A stretch of 64,000 nucleotides of DNA from Numida meleagris. Its lineage: Eukaryota > Chordata > Aves > Galliformes > Numididae. Below are positions 48,029 to 60,600 of this stretch, in pieces. The notes below the pieces were generated by a model. That model was not told the DNA's origin and made no database searches. It saw only the letters and a list, made by a program, of their open reading frames with translations. The first letter of the stretch is position 1, and the number at the start of each line of letters is the position of its first letter. The DNA lies in contig NC_034411.1 of NCBI RefSeq assembly GCF_002078875.1, positions 38,480,115 through 38,544,114 of the forward strand, written 5' to 3'. Both the position numbers and the translations under genes were made by a program.

Positions 48029-48774
48029 ATGAACTTGTCATTAAATTCAGGAAAGCTGGCTAACAGCAGTGGAAACATTGTTGTTATTTGTGTAAAACTT
48101 GAACAATACCAGACTTGTCATTTCTGTTTGCCTGTCTTAAGACTTTTTGATAGTAACTATGATGTCTTTGCACAATGAGGGGGCTTAGACTTTGCAAACA
48201 TTTGGAAATTCTGTGTAAGAAGCATACAGTTAGACCCTTTTTCATTCAATTAAGCATTGACATTACAGTGTGCTTCCAGTGATGGGGTTTAGGCCCGCAA
48301 GCACAACATCAAGAAGCTCTCATTGAGCCAGAGCTCACTGTGTTCCATGCTCTTTAAGCACTATTGAACAGGGTTCAGCTTCTCAGCAGCCAACCTCAGG
48401 CCTTCAGGGCCAGACTAATCTTTCCCAATCAGCTTCTTCCTGTGCATAGTGTGCCTTGTTCCTGGTAAGTCTTATTCTAGCTCCATTAATAGTAGAAAAT
48501 CTCAACCTAAATGTACCTTCCTGCTTAAAACTCCCACTCAGAAGTTTGCTTTAGGAGCTGCTTGCCATCTACTCCTTACTACCATCCATCCAAACCAATC
48601 TGATTCTTCCAGCCCAGGGCTGTTCCCATGCAACTGTCCCTGTACCTGGAAAAGCTCACCTGAGCAGAGTGATGTCAAGTTGGCTTTTGGCTGCCATTCA
48701 TAGCTCAAACGTGTTCTTGCAGAAGTCCCTTTACATGCTGAGCAACTGGTCTGTGAGCACAGTCAGCAGAGCAG

Positions 48775-48905
48775 TCAGTAACTCTGCTGTGAGTTATTTT
48801 AATGATGTTATTGATTTCATTAGCTCCATTTTGTTTTGCTTCATGACATCAACTCTTGGCTCCAGGGTTAAGTGGCAGCTAATTAATTCAGCATAAACGA
48901 TGTTT
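48775..48905. promoter_or_regulatory. AT-rich putative conserved non-coding element
   Basis: 'gagttattttaatgatgttattgatttcattagctcc' followed by 'gtggcagctaattaattcagc' gives several TAAT cores in 130 bp of non-repetitive sequence. By-eye call. Confidence 0.22.
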
Positions 48906-50998
48906 CTTTATGGGGCAGCCAGGACCAAAGAGAACTCCTGAAGTTTCCAGGGATGTTCGCCCAGAAGCTGGAATAGTTTGTAAAGGAATTGTTGACTTTG
49001 TTTTAACATCCCAAACAATCACGTTAGTACAACTTTATAACTGGCTCCTCTGTATGCACTTGATATCACTGCATGAGAAGAAAATGTTACAGAAGAGCTG
49101 TGATGATACAACAGTAGCTGGTATTCTTGCAGACAGTCCAATTTCTCTTCTTTATCTAGCAGTTGGGGTTTGATATGTTGTGCAGTGATTGCTCTTTGAG
49201 TCATTAGAAGCTCCTACGAAAAGAAGAAAAATGAATTTACAAACTGCTGTTGTAGTGTCATAGTCTAATTGAGCATCCACAGCATCAGCTGGAGATCTGT
49301 CCTGATGGTGCTCTTGGAATTTGGGTCAGACTTTATAATGCTCCAAACAAGCTGTGAAGAAAGCTGTGGGAAGATTTGAGAGACATCCCCATGAGGACGT
49401 GGATGGGTAATTATTTATTTTTAAAGTACATACCTAGAGGCTTAGGCAACTGGCAGATTTAAGTTAACCAAATGATATTTGGGTTAAAAGATGCCACACT
49501 GCTGGAAAGCAGAGAATTTCCTGAAAGCACGGTTCATCTTTCCTGAAGTAAAATCAAAAGTAGCAGTGCCAGTTCATCATTTCAAGCTTCCTAAAACAAA
49601 ATATCTATTAAAAATAATTAACCTCAGGCAAAAGCATGTTGTAACTGATAGGCTTTCCTCTGCTCCTCTGAGAAAAGCTGCTTGTTCAAAGCCTAGCACC
49701 TAGCTTGGCCCAACTCAAGGCTCCTGGTGTCTGGCGAGAGCTGACCGAAACCAGTATGTTGGATCCCACTTGTCAAGCTCTCAGCACTTTTGCAGGAGGA
49801 GCTGGAAGGACAGCTCACTCCAGCTTGTGTTGCAGCAGCAAAGATAATGTTTGCATCTGCAAGAGAAGCTCCAGACAACAACATTGTGCCAACAGTCTCC
49901 AAGTGAACATAGCTGGTCTGCTTCTGTTTCACTGAACTATTATCAACCATGTAGTCACGAATGGGAGTTCGTATGCAAAGTGAGTCTTCAGCCCACTATC
50001 TACATACTGTTTCTTTGTCTGCTGGCATATGTGGCTATTTTCCTTGCCTGGACATGCAGACTCCCTAAGCTGGCCAGCTTTTCCTTCCTTCTTCCCTTCC
50101 TAGACCCTTCCCTCTTCATTTCTCTTCCAATATGTTTTACAAAATGTCCTATTGGATACCAGTATCTGGGTGAAGACTACTTCTTTGTGTCAAACTTTTT
50201 GCTTCATCACAACACCAAAACCAGCCATTGGAAAATAAAACAATAAACCAGAGGTGTACGAGGGGTTTCTCAAGCAAGTTATTTCTGTTGAGCACATGTA
50301 TGGATACTTATTTTACTTTTTCTACCATAGATCAGCTAATGGATATTTTCTTTAGTTGAAATATTAGAAAATAAAAATAAACTCAGGCAGCCCTGAGATC
50401 TGTCTTGGGTGGCACAGACAGGGTGCATGTGGTATGTTAACCCACTGCTTCTCATGGCACAGAAGCCCGGGGCTATCAAAGTGAAAGAGCAGGCTGTGAA
50501 AATGCCCCACCATGGGTCATTTTTCTTGTCAATCTATAATCAGACTTAAAATGTGCTTAGGCAAATTCCTGGATAAGAAGTCCCTTAGGGGCTCTTAACA
50601 ACTAGAGACTTCGCTGGGACTGTACCACTGCCCAACTGCCCTTTGTGTCTGCGTTTTCCTAAGCTATCATACTGGCCCCTCTCAGAGACAGGGCTGTGAT
50701 GTGTTCTCCCAGCCATCTCTGCATGCCTCAGCTCTCTGCCTCCCATCTTCTCCCTGCCTCTCATCTGGGCATTTCCACCCACAGCGCAGCTGCCGTGCCA
50801 GCAAACCACTCCAGGGCAAACTTTGTCCCCTGCCACCTGGCAGCAAACTTCTGTGGCATGAATTGTCACGAATCTTCTGCTTCCAATGGAAGGTTGACAA
50901 CCTGTGAAGGATATGCCCCACATTTTTTCTTGGGCACTTTTTTGAGTTGGAAGGTTCTCTTTAGTTATTTTTGTCAAAATGGGAGTGGATTTTCTCAA

Positions 50999-51014
50999 TT
51001 TTTTTTTTTTTTTT
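50999..51014. repeat. Poly(T) tract, 16 bp
   Basis: Uninterrupted run of 16 T; simple sequence. Confidence 0.9.
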
Positions 51015-51409
51015 ATTCCAGGAATTCAGTTCTTGTCCATGTTGAGGAATGAGGTCAAAGAGCTGGCTTTGTAGCATGCTGGAGAGAAAATAATTCCTAC
51101 TTAAGAAACAAATAAATGAACAGTCCCCACTGCTCAGTAGGGTGTGATACGAGTTCCAAATTTACACTTAAATCCTTTCAAACCATGGAAGGGCAGGCAT
51201 GACTTTGCTAGCACTGTTCGAAGTGAAAAGCAGGCATGGAAAAACCTAACTAAATGAAAATGCATTTGAAAACACTTTCTTAAGGATAAGAATGATAAAA
51301 TGCATACTGGAATATAAAACCAATTTCACAATGTTACGTTGCAAATTGTCTTGATTTTGGAAGGATGCAGAGTGCAGGCTAAGATCAGCTGCCTGCATAG
51401 GCCATGTTA

Positions 51410-51715
51410 TAATAAATCATATTGCATTTTTCATCCCCAGAACAATCTCCAGTGATATGGTACATTCTTTATTAAGAGTGTTCCGCAGCAATCAGAACTG
51501 AAGGGAAGGAAGGAAACGGCTTGAAGAACATGGCAAGAATCCCTTAAGGTTAAGGGAGGGGAATGGGGAAAGTTATTTTAAAAGTACAGGTGGTTAGTGT
51601 AAATTATTGAGCACTTGAAATGTTTTCCCTTGATAATTCTAATCACCTTGTGAAATCAGTCACTCACGCTTTTGTGAAACTCTTGATTTATTGGGAGCTT
51701 TAATCTATTAGTTGC
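51410..51715. promoter_or_regulatory. AT-rich putative conserved non-coding elements
   Basis: Two AT-rich pieces ('ttataataaatcatattgcatttttcatcc' and 'cttgataattctaatcacctt...gatttattgggagctttaatctattag') flank a purine-rich stretch. TAAT/ATTA cores are frequent and no repeat match is seen. Enhancer-like texture only. Confidence 0.2.
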
Positions 51716-52299
51716 AGCTCAGGAGCCAACCATGCACTCAGCTCTGCGAGCAGAGAGAGCTGGGCTCGGCCCCACAGCAGAGCTCAGAGCTATAGCTGCC
51801 GAGCACGCACCACCATAAAATGAATGGTGCCCACCCTGAGAGGGAGGCTGATGCCTGGAGGCACCCCAACTTGCTGCACGAGGGCTTCGGCCGTGGACAT
51901 GTTCCCTCAGACTCTGAGGGTGCAGGGACCATGGAGCAGTGGCCTGGGAATGAAGGTGGTTTTGAAGCATCCCTGGGACACTGTGCCTCCACATTGCATG
52001 GGCAGGCTTTGTGGGGTGGTTTGTGACAGATGGGTCAGACACAGAATGGTGCTATTGATATAGGCTGGCTCAGCAATAGGGATCAGCGATTTCGAATGAC
52101 ACTTCACAGCTTCAGTCACGGTTCCTTCCTGGCAGAGCGCTCCTCTTGCTGTTCTTCGGGCATTGACTTATTTTTTCTACTGTATTTGGGGATTTCTCTT
52201 GTCTTCATGATTTAGGAATAGCTCCAGTTTACTGTAGATGATGACATTTGTTACCAAGGTACTTGGGTGCAGTAGTAAGGCCAACTGGTGCTAGCTCAA

Positions 52300-52510
52300 C
52301 TCTTACATAATTAGCAAACACAGTCAAATCTCACTCATCACAATGAATGCAAAGGTGATTTAGATAAATGAGGGTTAGGATAAACAGGTGATATTTAAGT
52401 GTGTTTAATGCATTAACATCTTAATAACCATTAAATGATTTGACCTCATTTCTGCGAAGTGAGCATTTAATAAACAAGTTTTGACTGCAGTGACATTGTG
52501 CAAAGGTCTC
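52300..52510. promoter_or_regulatory. AT-rich putative conserved non-coding element
   Basis: 'acataattagcaaacac', 'taatgcattaacatcttaataaccattaaatga' and 'catttaataaacaag' give one of the densest TAAT-core clusters in the window. It is non-repetitive and lacks codon structure. Confidence 0.23.
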
Positions 52511-52729
52511 TGTGAGAACTTTGGGCAGACAGACACCGTCTTTGTGACTGAACAACACTGCACACAGTGGGGCGTTGCACTGGGTGTGATAGCAGAGCGT
52601 GACAAGGTTTCATGTCTGGAGGCTGCCTAAAAGCAAGAGAGACTGAACAGGCATGCAGGATCCCTGCTCTACCTGGATGACCTGCTGCCAGCTGCCACAG
52701 CTGGTTGTAAAACGTTCCTCATTTCTTTC

Positions 52730-52845
52730 TTTTCTATTTCCCCCTGTTTCTTTTACTTCATCTCTTTCTTCTTCTTTTTTTTTTTCCTCTCTTTTTTTTC
52801 TCTCTCTTCCCCACCCCCCCCCATTCTTTTTTTCTTGACTTAGTG
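52730..52845. repeat. Long polypyrimidine tract (polypurine on minus strand)
   Basis: About 115 bp of nearly pure C/T with T11, T8 and a run of nine or more C, interrupted by few purines. The minus-strand translation is a Lys/Glu/Arg-rich artefact. Such mirror-like tracts can form triplex DNA. Confidence 0.85.
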
Positions 52846-53664
52846 GGACTGCCTGGGGACGTGCCAGAAAACAGGGGCGAGACCTTTTGCTGGGAGTCAT
52901 GTCTTTGGCATTAGTGGAAAAACAATCTGAGCTTTAATGTTCTATATTAGAACTACTCAGGCTGCTTGAATCCTAATTCAGCTATTAACACTGGTTTGCA
53001 GCAGGTAAAAGCACAGTGGGCTTGTTGGGGCAGCTTTATGCCTTTTTTCTGGAATGAATTTGGCAGATCCATAGAGTGAAGGGTTTCCCTTTTTCCCTAT
53101 CATCATCCTGTGTATCAGGACAGCCCTTCTTTTGCTTGGAGTGCCCAAGTGCTGTCCTTTCAAGACCCAAGGATGACAATAAGGCAATGGGATGGGTGGC
53201 AGGACCAGACCCACCTCTCATCCCATGTACCTCTCCACCTGTGCCAAATTACCCTTGTGGCAGCTGTGTAGTTCAGTGCAACATAAAGACTGTCCTGAAC
53301 ACTATTAAACATGAGAACGATGCCGGCTGAGCCTGAAGAGTGGGCAATGAGCACTCCTAGGCAGCCTGCTTCCTCCTGGCCCCAGCACGTGTTGCGCTCA
53401 AGATGCGCTCCTGCACAACTTTGTGAGCTCTCAAAGTGGTATCAACTTCTTTTTTTTGAATCTTAGCAATGTAGCTGCAGACGTAAAACATAACAGACAT
53501 TTAGAAACTGTATGACTTTCCCTAATTGTCTGCAACAGTTTCAAGATAAGTCATTTTTAAAAGAATTGCTTTGAACAGAGACGACTTTAAAACAGACTTT
53601 CGTACTTCTTGTTTTTGCTTTTGTCTTGGCACAGATGCTTACCCTCTCTCTATCTCCTTTGTAG

Positions 53665-53720
53665 AGTTAATTATGCAAAGGCGAAGAAGCTACACTAACG
53701 TTATAATTTTGTTTGGCAAG
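53665..53720 (+). other. Candidate 56-bp internal exon
   Basis: Preceded by 'ctctctatctcctttgtag' and followed by an ideal donor (AAG|gtgagc). One frame is open (LIMQRRRSYTNVIILFGK); the other two have stops. The surrounding 53460-53760 is AT-rich and looks conserved. It may therefore be a conserved non-coding element with splice-like sequence instead of an exon. No family recognised. Confidence 0.15.
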
Positions 53721-54666
53721 GTGAGCCGCAAAACATATGCTGTGTCATGCCTTTTTATTACTGTGCAAGAATTGCCAAAGAAGCCTAAGGAGGAATCAAG
53801 GACATCATCGTTACAAGGAAAAGAGGAAACAGCCAGTTTTACAACACCGAGGCTTGTAACCGCTTGTGGTAGATAGTTTCAGAACTGGTTTAATTTTAAA
53901 TTATTCTTTTGCCAACCAACAGCAGCTTCAAAGTGACTTTTGTTTGATCCCACCACTTTCTGATCCCCATTGAGTCATTTTACAATGCCCTGGCAACCAA
54001 AGTCCAACCGATGCAGGCAGCACCACAGCAGCAGCTCCTCTGTCCTCTGTGTGGGGAGATGGCATCACCAAAGGTCGCTCTAGCCAAAAAAGCGCTGGTC
54101 TCCCATGCCCCCGCTGGCTGCTTGATGTGCTGCTACCATCCCAAGGGGCATTTTCAGATGGAGGGGATCAAGGAACCCATCTGGATTTAAAATAACTAGG
54201 CTGAAAGATAAGATTATGTTCAAGTTGGTGTCTTTCCAGGACGCCAGTTTCCTGAGAAGCTGGAGAGATACAGAAGAAATGTGGTTTTGGTATATGACAA
54301 ATCCACATTGCAACTTCTCCCCAGTGCTTTTGTTGCAATGCCTCCGAGCTCGTGCAAAACTACGGAAAAGGCTACAAAGGGGGAGCTCAGCAGAAGGAAG
54401 CCTGGTTTCTCCACCAGAGATGAATCATGCTGAAACACAAGGGTAGCCTCTTCCTTGTTGGAAGTGGGGATATTGCTTGTGCTGTGCAGAGAGGTGCCCA
54501 CAGCAGCAGGCTCCAGGCAATGGGACACACTTCTGGAGTCGTTACCATCTGTCATCAAACACAACCCCAGGCCCAAGGAGGGGCTTTTATGAGCAGGGAA
54601 AACACCACAGAAGAACTGGAAATGCTCCCCCTCAGGTCAGTTTGCTCACCATTAGTGTTTTCTTAC

Positions 54667-57600
54667 CTCCTCCACTGTGGGCAAATGCACTTTCTGTATG
54701 GAAGAATGTGAAGAACTGATAACCAACTTCACAGGGATGGGAAAGGGCAAGAATGCTTTCAGAAAGCATCAGGTTTCCTTACACATCCCTGAAAGATAGT
54801 CCTCTGTGCAGACACAGCCCCGGACAGCAAGGGCTTGCTAATGATGCCAATGCCTGCAAAGAACAGAAATGCAGAAAGTGATGGAGAGGTTTGTAGGAGG
54901 GGCTTTGAGACGGAGAGCTCTGCACCACCAGAGTTTCAGGAATAAGAGGCAGATCTACTCATAGACACAAGCTAAAGCTTACTGTCCCATCTTGTGCTGC
55001 TTTCTGCCCCACATATGACAGATATCCAGAGCAATGCAATGACACTAAACGTGTCCTTTCAAAGGACTTGAGGTATGGCAGTGGTAGAGATTTTGGAAAA
55101 AGCAGCTACTGCAGAAATCTGCAACTTGTATTTCATATCCTACTGCCTGTGACAATTCAGTTCTTTTGGGAAACTCTATTCTCGTGGTTAAAAATGAACC
55201 AGCAGCATGGGAAGAGTGAGACAAGCAGCCCTACTGCTGTTTGTTCGAGCAGTCACACCTCACATCCTCAGAGACACAGGCTGGCCACAGCAGTCACGCT
55301 TTTGGCAGTGTCCAACACAAGCTCAGCCCCATGGCCATGGCAGTTTCAGGATAACCAGACCTCGAGGGGCATTGCAAAGGTACCGGTACACGTGGCAGGC
55401 CAGCCTTCATCCTTGTAGTTTAGGATGGCAACAGCCTTCAGCCCAAATCAGCTCATTGCTTAAGGGAAAGAAGTGTTGGAAACCACTTCTGAGCTCATCC
55501 CAGCAGAGCAGCATTACCCATAGCACTTTCCTGCGGTTATCTATAGTTGCAGGTGACCTGACATGAGACTTAGTTGCACTCGCACACATTAAATTCGAGG
55601 CAGGCATGAGACATGAGATAGTACATGTTGCTCATGTAGGAAAATGCCTTTATTAATATTCAAGCCTGAGGACTAGCCTAAGGTAGAGAGTTTTTTGGAG
55701 CTGTGTGCTGTACGCAAGACATTTAAAATGCAGACACTCCTCTAACACTTGAAATGCTCGTACAAGAACTGATGCACCCAAAATCAGGCCTTCACAGGAG
55801 CTCCATTTCCTCTGAGCTGTCCGTGCAACCAACAGACTTACCTTGTATGGGTGGAAATAGTCTTGATCTCCGGTGATCAAAGGCCAGTCTGAAGTGCCTG
55901 CCAGAAAGAAAGAGCAAGCAAAACCTCAAGAAGCTGCAGGACGTGTGGGCTCACGTCTCACTATCTACATGCTTCTTTGCACCAAGCCAGTGGTATAAAA
56001 AGTGGATATCCATCCTCCTTTTGCCCCAGAAACACAGTTTAGAGGATACTTGGGTCTATGGGTCACAATGCAGGTAACTCCTAGAGGGATGAAGTGATAC
56101 ATGAAGAGGCACTGGCTGAGGCCTAGTGGCAGAGGTGCCCCAAACAGGCCAGGCTGCCCTGCAGCACCAGTGTGACACAAAGGCTGTGTGTGTCTCAGCA
56201 ATGCGGTAGGGCAGGTGCTGGGGAAGGAGCTCCTTCCATAACACTAAGTTGTCTCTGAGTGAGTCACTGCCCTCTCATCTGAAATACTGGGTCAGATGCT
56301 CTAGTTTAAACCCCAGACGACGGTAGGTGAGCGGACAGGTGAGCACACCCCTTGCAGTAACAAACCCGTGGGAGGATGGAAGGTACCTGAGGCCAAGGCA
56401 GGTGCTTGCCGAGTGAGTGTGTCAGTGCTCCAAGGCTGGTGGGAACCATTCCTCTTGGTGTTTTCATTGCTCTGGAAAATGGTTTACGCTGGTGCTGAAG
56501 AGCTAGAAACTTTTGCATTGACATATTTTACTAAAATATCCGATTAGACTAAAATAGTCTTGATGTAAGTGAAAATTAGACAGCGGCAGTACCCAGGATA
56601 AGACTAATCGGGATTATTTGTGAATTCCCAGTTACATTTCCATTGGAAGAGCCAAAATGATGTACCATGTGCTTATTCTGGCTCTAGATGTTTTGTTGTT
56701 TTTTTTTTTTTTTTTTGCTGGAATTAAACCACCAGTTGGAAGACAGGCCTTGCCTTTTCCAACATAAAGGCAGCCAGTACAGTGCTAACTTGTCACCAAT
56801 GTTTGAACAAATGGAAGCTTACTATCACACGGATCAGCACTTTGCACCAGGAAGCCCCAGTGTTTGCCATCCTTCCTTGGAAGCCATAAAGCCAGACCTT
56901 TTTCTTCCATCAGCAGCCCACGTGTGCAGGGCTCTAACTGAAATGGTTTAACACTGGCCCTTTTATTACACCAGCACAACTCCTTCCCACAGGTTGGCCC
57001 TTTGCTTGATGTTACTCATCGCTTTTTGTTTACACGTAGGAATTTTATTTGATGCATAAGTAGATAAGTACTGCATCTGCTCAGTCATATTTCCCCAGCA
57101 CCTCTCCCTTTGTTCTTTTTGCCTTTTATCCTCTGGGTTTTCTTCGCCAAGGATCCCTGCCCTCACCCAGCCATTGTCCCCTTACTTCCTTAGCCTTACT
57201 GCCCACCTCTGCTTCTGCAGTAGAGGAAGCTCGCTTGATAGCATTAGGCAATGCCTTTACTATTTGGTGATGTTAATGCTCTCGCTCTGAATCAATTTCC
57301 TCTTTGTTTGCCTGTGATGGAAAGCTCCGTGAAATTTGCAACGGTTTTGCTGAAATGAGAAAAGGGAAGGACTAGACCTGCAGCTAGGCACTCTGCAGCC
57401 CCTCCCAGCTCTCCAGTGCTCAGCATAGGGGTGCGGGCTAAGTCACTCAGCCAAGCAGCAGCAAACACCCGTGGAGGCAGAAAAGGGCCGCTGACAGCAG
57501 GCAGCATGCAGCCAGCTTGGATTAAAGGCCAACTCTGGGAAGAGGGGCTTGTGCCTGGGGAGCCTTGGCTCTTCTGGCAGACTCAGCCCAACTTGCTCCA

Positions 57601-60600
57601 CGCAGGCTGAGGCCAGACCGTCCTTGGTCCACGTGGGAGATCCTGCCCCCGAGCAGCTCTGGCTGGGGGACTGGTGCCCCCAGCAGCTCTGGGGAGAGTA
57701 GAAGCAGGAGGAAGCAGGCTGGAGAGTTCTGCTCCTGCCTCCCCGCTGGGAACTGCTCTCTTGCTTGCCCACGCGTGCACTTGGGTAGTGTGCTTGCAAA
57801 GACTATAGGCATGAATATTTACATCCCCTTGCCACGGATATGAAGCCAAATTCCACCCTCTGGTTGCAGGGTGAATCAGGTCAGAAACACTGTTTCTGAA
57901 CAGAGAACAGAAATGCAGAAATGCAGAGGTATGGCCACCCAGATGAGGTGCTGGACTGCCATGCAGCTGCGCAGTCTTTCTAGCAATTAATCCAACAGAA
58001 AGCGAGGGAGGGATTGCAGGCTCCCTGCTAACCAGGGGTTTTGGCTCCTTGCTTGGAGGGCTCGCCTGGCAAAGCTGCTCCCTGAGGTCAGCATGTCTAC
58101 TGAGCAGGTACCCCAGCACCCTGTGGCAAAGCTCCTCTGCTGGGGGAACAAGGCTTGCCTCTGCAAACTACTGCTGGGAATGCATGCTCGGAGCACACAG
58201 CAGGAAGGAATGAGACAGCTGTACCTTCACACCTTTCGGCTCTTGCTTAGGAAAGGGCAGAGAGGTGTGTTTAAATTCCCTTTTCTTCTTCCCTTGTTTG
58301 GCTAGGCGTGTCCTGGCCCTTAGCTGGATAGCACCAGCTAGACTGTATGTCTGGGCACTGCATCGCACTCATTTTTAAGGAAAAATAAGCCCCACCCTAG
58401 AGAGTCTGCTCATAGCTCAGGCGGTTGTTCTCTGCTGGACTGAGCTGCTTGGAGCCCGTGTTCTCCACACCTGAAACCAGACAACGCCAGGAGCAAAGCT
58501 TCATGTTTCCAGGCGCTGATTCACAGCCTCTGGCAGTTCCTGCAAGATGGCTGAAAACAGTGCCATGGGACTGGCAGCTTGCCCCCACAGCCAGTGCATC
58601 CCAACCACACCTGCCTTGGACCTGGAGAAGGAACCCTATAATCCCCGTGTGGTCCTTCAGTGTTGCCCAGCATCTCCATCCCAAATACTGCGTCTTCCTT
58701 CTCTTTCCTTCTCGTTAATGCAACCACTCATATGGAAAATGAATCAGCCCTCCTTGGGCATCTTTCCAGAGGCCCCTCTGACTAATTCTGCCCAAAACAG
58801 CCAGGCTGACCCTGTGCAATGGCGTGATCATGGCAGACAGGACTGGGTCACGTTTGGGTGGAGGAAGGGAAAAACTGTTTCGCAGGCCTGCCCAAAAATC
58901 CTCATGTTGACTCTGCCAAAACCACACCAAACATATGGTAAATGAAATAGCTGGCATGGAGCTGCTTTGGACGGCAGGAGTGTTTCAGCACTGTGGACTG
59001 CTCTTTAGCTGTCTTGAATGTTATTTACACTGTTTTAAGTATCTCCACATTTAAGGGAGAGAAGGCAAAGAAGAGGGAGATGCCAATTTTTTTTGTGCAT
59101 TTGATGTTTTTTAAATGCACATTATTTTTATAGCTATGTTAGCACAGTCTCAATGCTTGTCCAGTCCTGTGGCTGAGAACAGTAACAACATTGCAGAAGG
59201 TTTCCCCTCCTCATGTAGCAACAGACTTTTGTGGAAAAGCACACAGAAGCATTTTCACTCTCAAAACAGGAGCCGTGCCTAATTCACCATATAAATGTCC
59301 TGCACATTTCATGAAGCTGATGAAATCATGTACAGATGGAATCCCTCTTAACAAAGGCTTTATTCACAGGACAGGTTTTTCTGCCATGTATCTTTGACTG
59401 TATTCCAGCTTATACAGCTATTCCCACTGAATACATCCATGGAGCCAGACCATTTTCTGGGCAGATACCAGAGGTGGAGGTGCTCAGCTCCCGGCACTGC
59501 ACTGTGGCTTCACTACAAGTCTGAGGCTGAAAGTCATGCCAGTGAGCAGTCCTTTCCTCACTTTGTGTTTTTCACCTGGATTCAAGCACCCAGTGCCATT
59601 TCCAGGGTTTGTCAGGTACCTTGGAAAAAACACCGCAGAACAACAAGAACCTGAGAAAGAGTGTCCAGAGAAGCCAGAAGTCTTCAGTCATTTGGGAGAT
59701 GACCATAGGAATAGAGCTGTGGTGGCTACAGCTACATAAGATGGATGAAAATAAAGCAGCCAAAAGGTGATGATCATGGGAAAAAAAAAAAAAAAGTGAC
59801 TTTTCTTGAGATCGGGGTATAGTTTTTTTTCTCAGAGTTGCAGTGGTGGAGTGCCAGCAGAAGAGCTCACCTCCTCACCCAGCAGCTGGCAGGCTGCTGG
59901 GCAGCTCTCCACCACCATTTGCATGTTGTGGCCTGGGTCTTAACCCTTCCTCAGCCCTAACCCAACCCCTAGCTTCCCCCATTTGTCCATAGGCCACGGT
60001 GTCCTGACACTACTGCACTGACGAGGGGCTTCTGTAAAAGAAGGCAGGGGCTGCTGGCCTGCTCTCACCTCAGCCCCTCACTCCACGTGCACACCTTCCC
60101 AGGGCTGAGCACACCAACCCACAAATCCCCTGTTCATCCAGCAGCCTGATCTAGACAAGAAAAATAGCAGGCTGATCTATGATGCAGAGCAAACTTCTTG
60201 GCACAGTCCAGCAATTTTCATCCATGAACTCTTTTCCCTGCCTTTCTTTTTTGCCCTTTGTTCAGTGCTCAGTCAGTAACTCCTTAGAAACAACTCACTA
60301 ACTGCCCACGCTCAAAACGAGAACAGCAACAACAAAAGGAATGATATAGAGGGATGACTTCAGCGAGTTTGGAAATCTCTTCTCAAATGAAACATTCCTT
60401 TACTCACATACACAAGAAATCATCAAAATTCTCTGCAGCTGATGTAAACAGCAGAAAGAAAAAGTCATCTGGAAGGACAGGATGATTCATACCGAGGACC
60501 TGACTGGCAATATTCATCAGTGTTGAAATTCTCTCTGCAAGATGACTACATGTGAAAGCAGCACCAACGAGATCCCAGCTTTTGCCATGAGAAGCATCAT

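Larger units (their letters stand above)
47336..53664. other. Mostly unique sequence with putative conserved blocks and simple repeats
   Basis: No gene is supported. Contents include a C16 run, a 16-T run at 50999-51014, AT-rich conserved-looking blocks near 48775-48905, 51410-51715 and 52300-52510, and a long pyrimidine tract near 52.8 kb. Frames of up to 137 codons show no domains. Confidence 0.4.

Noticed and set aside
52610..52900. Lys/Glu/Arg-rich minus-strand frame
   Set aside because: The charged sequence is a direct translation of the polypurine simple repeat.
57583..58119. 178-codon minus-strand frame
   Set aside because: Rich in Ser, Pro, Ala and Arg with no domain, and overlapped by several frames on both strands.
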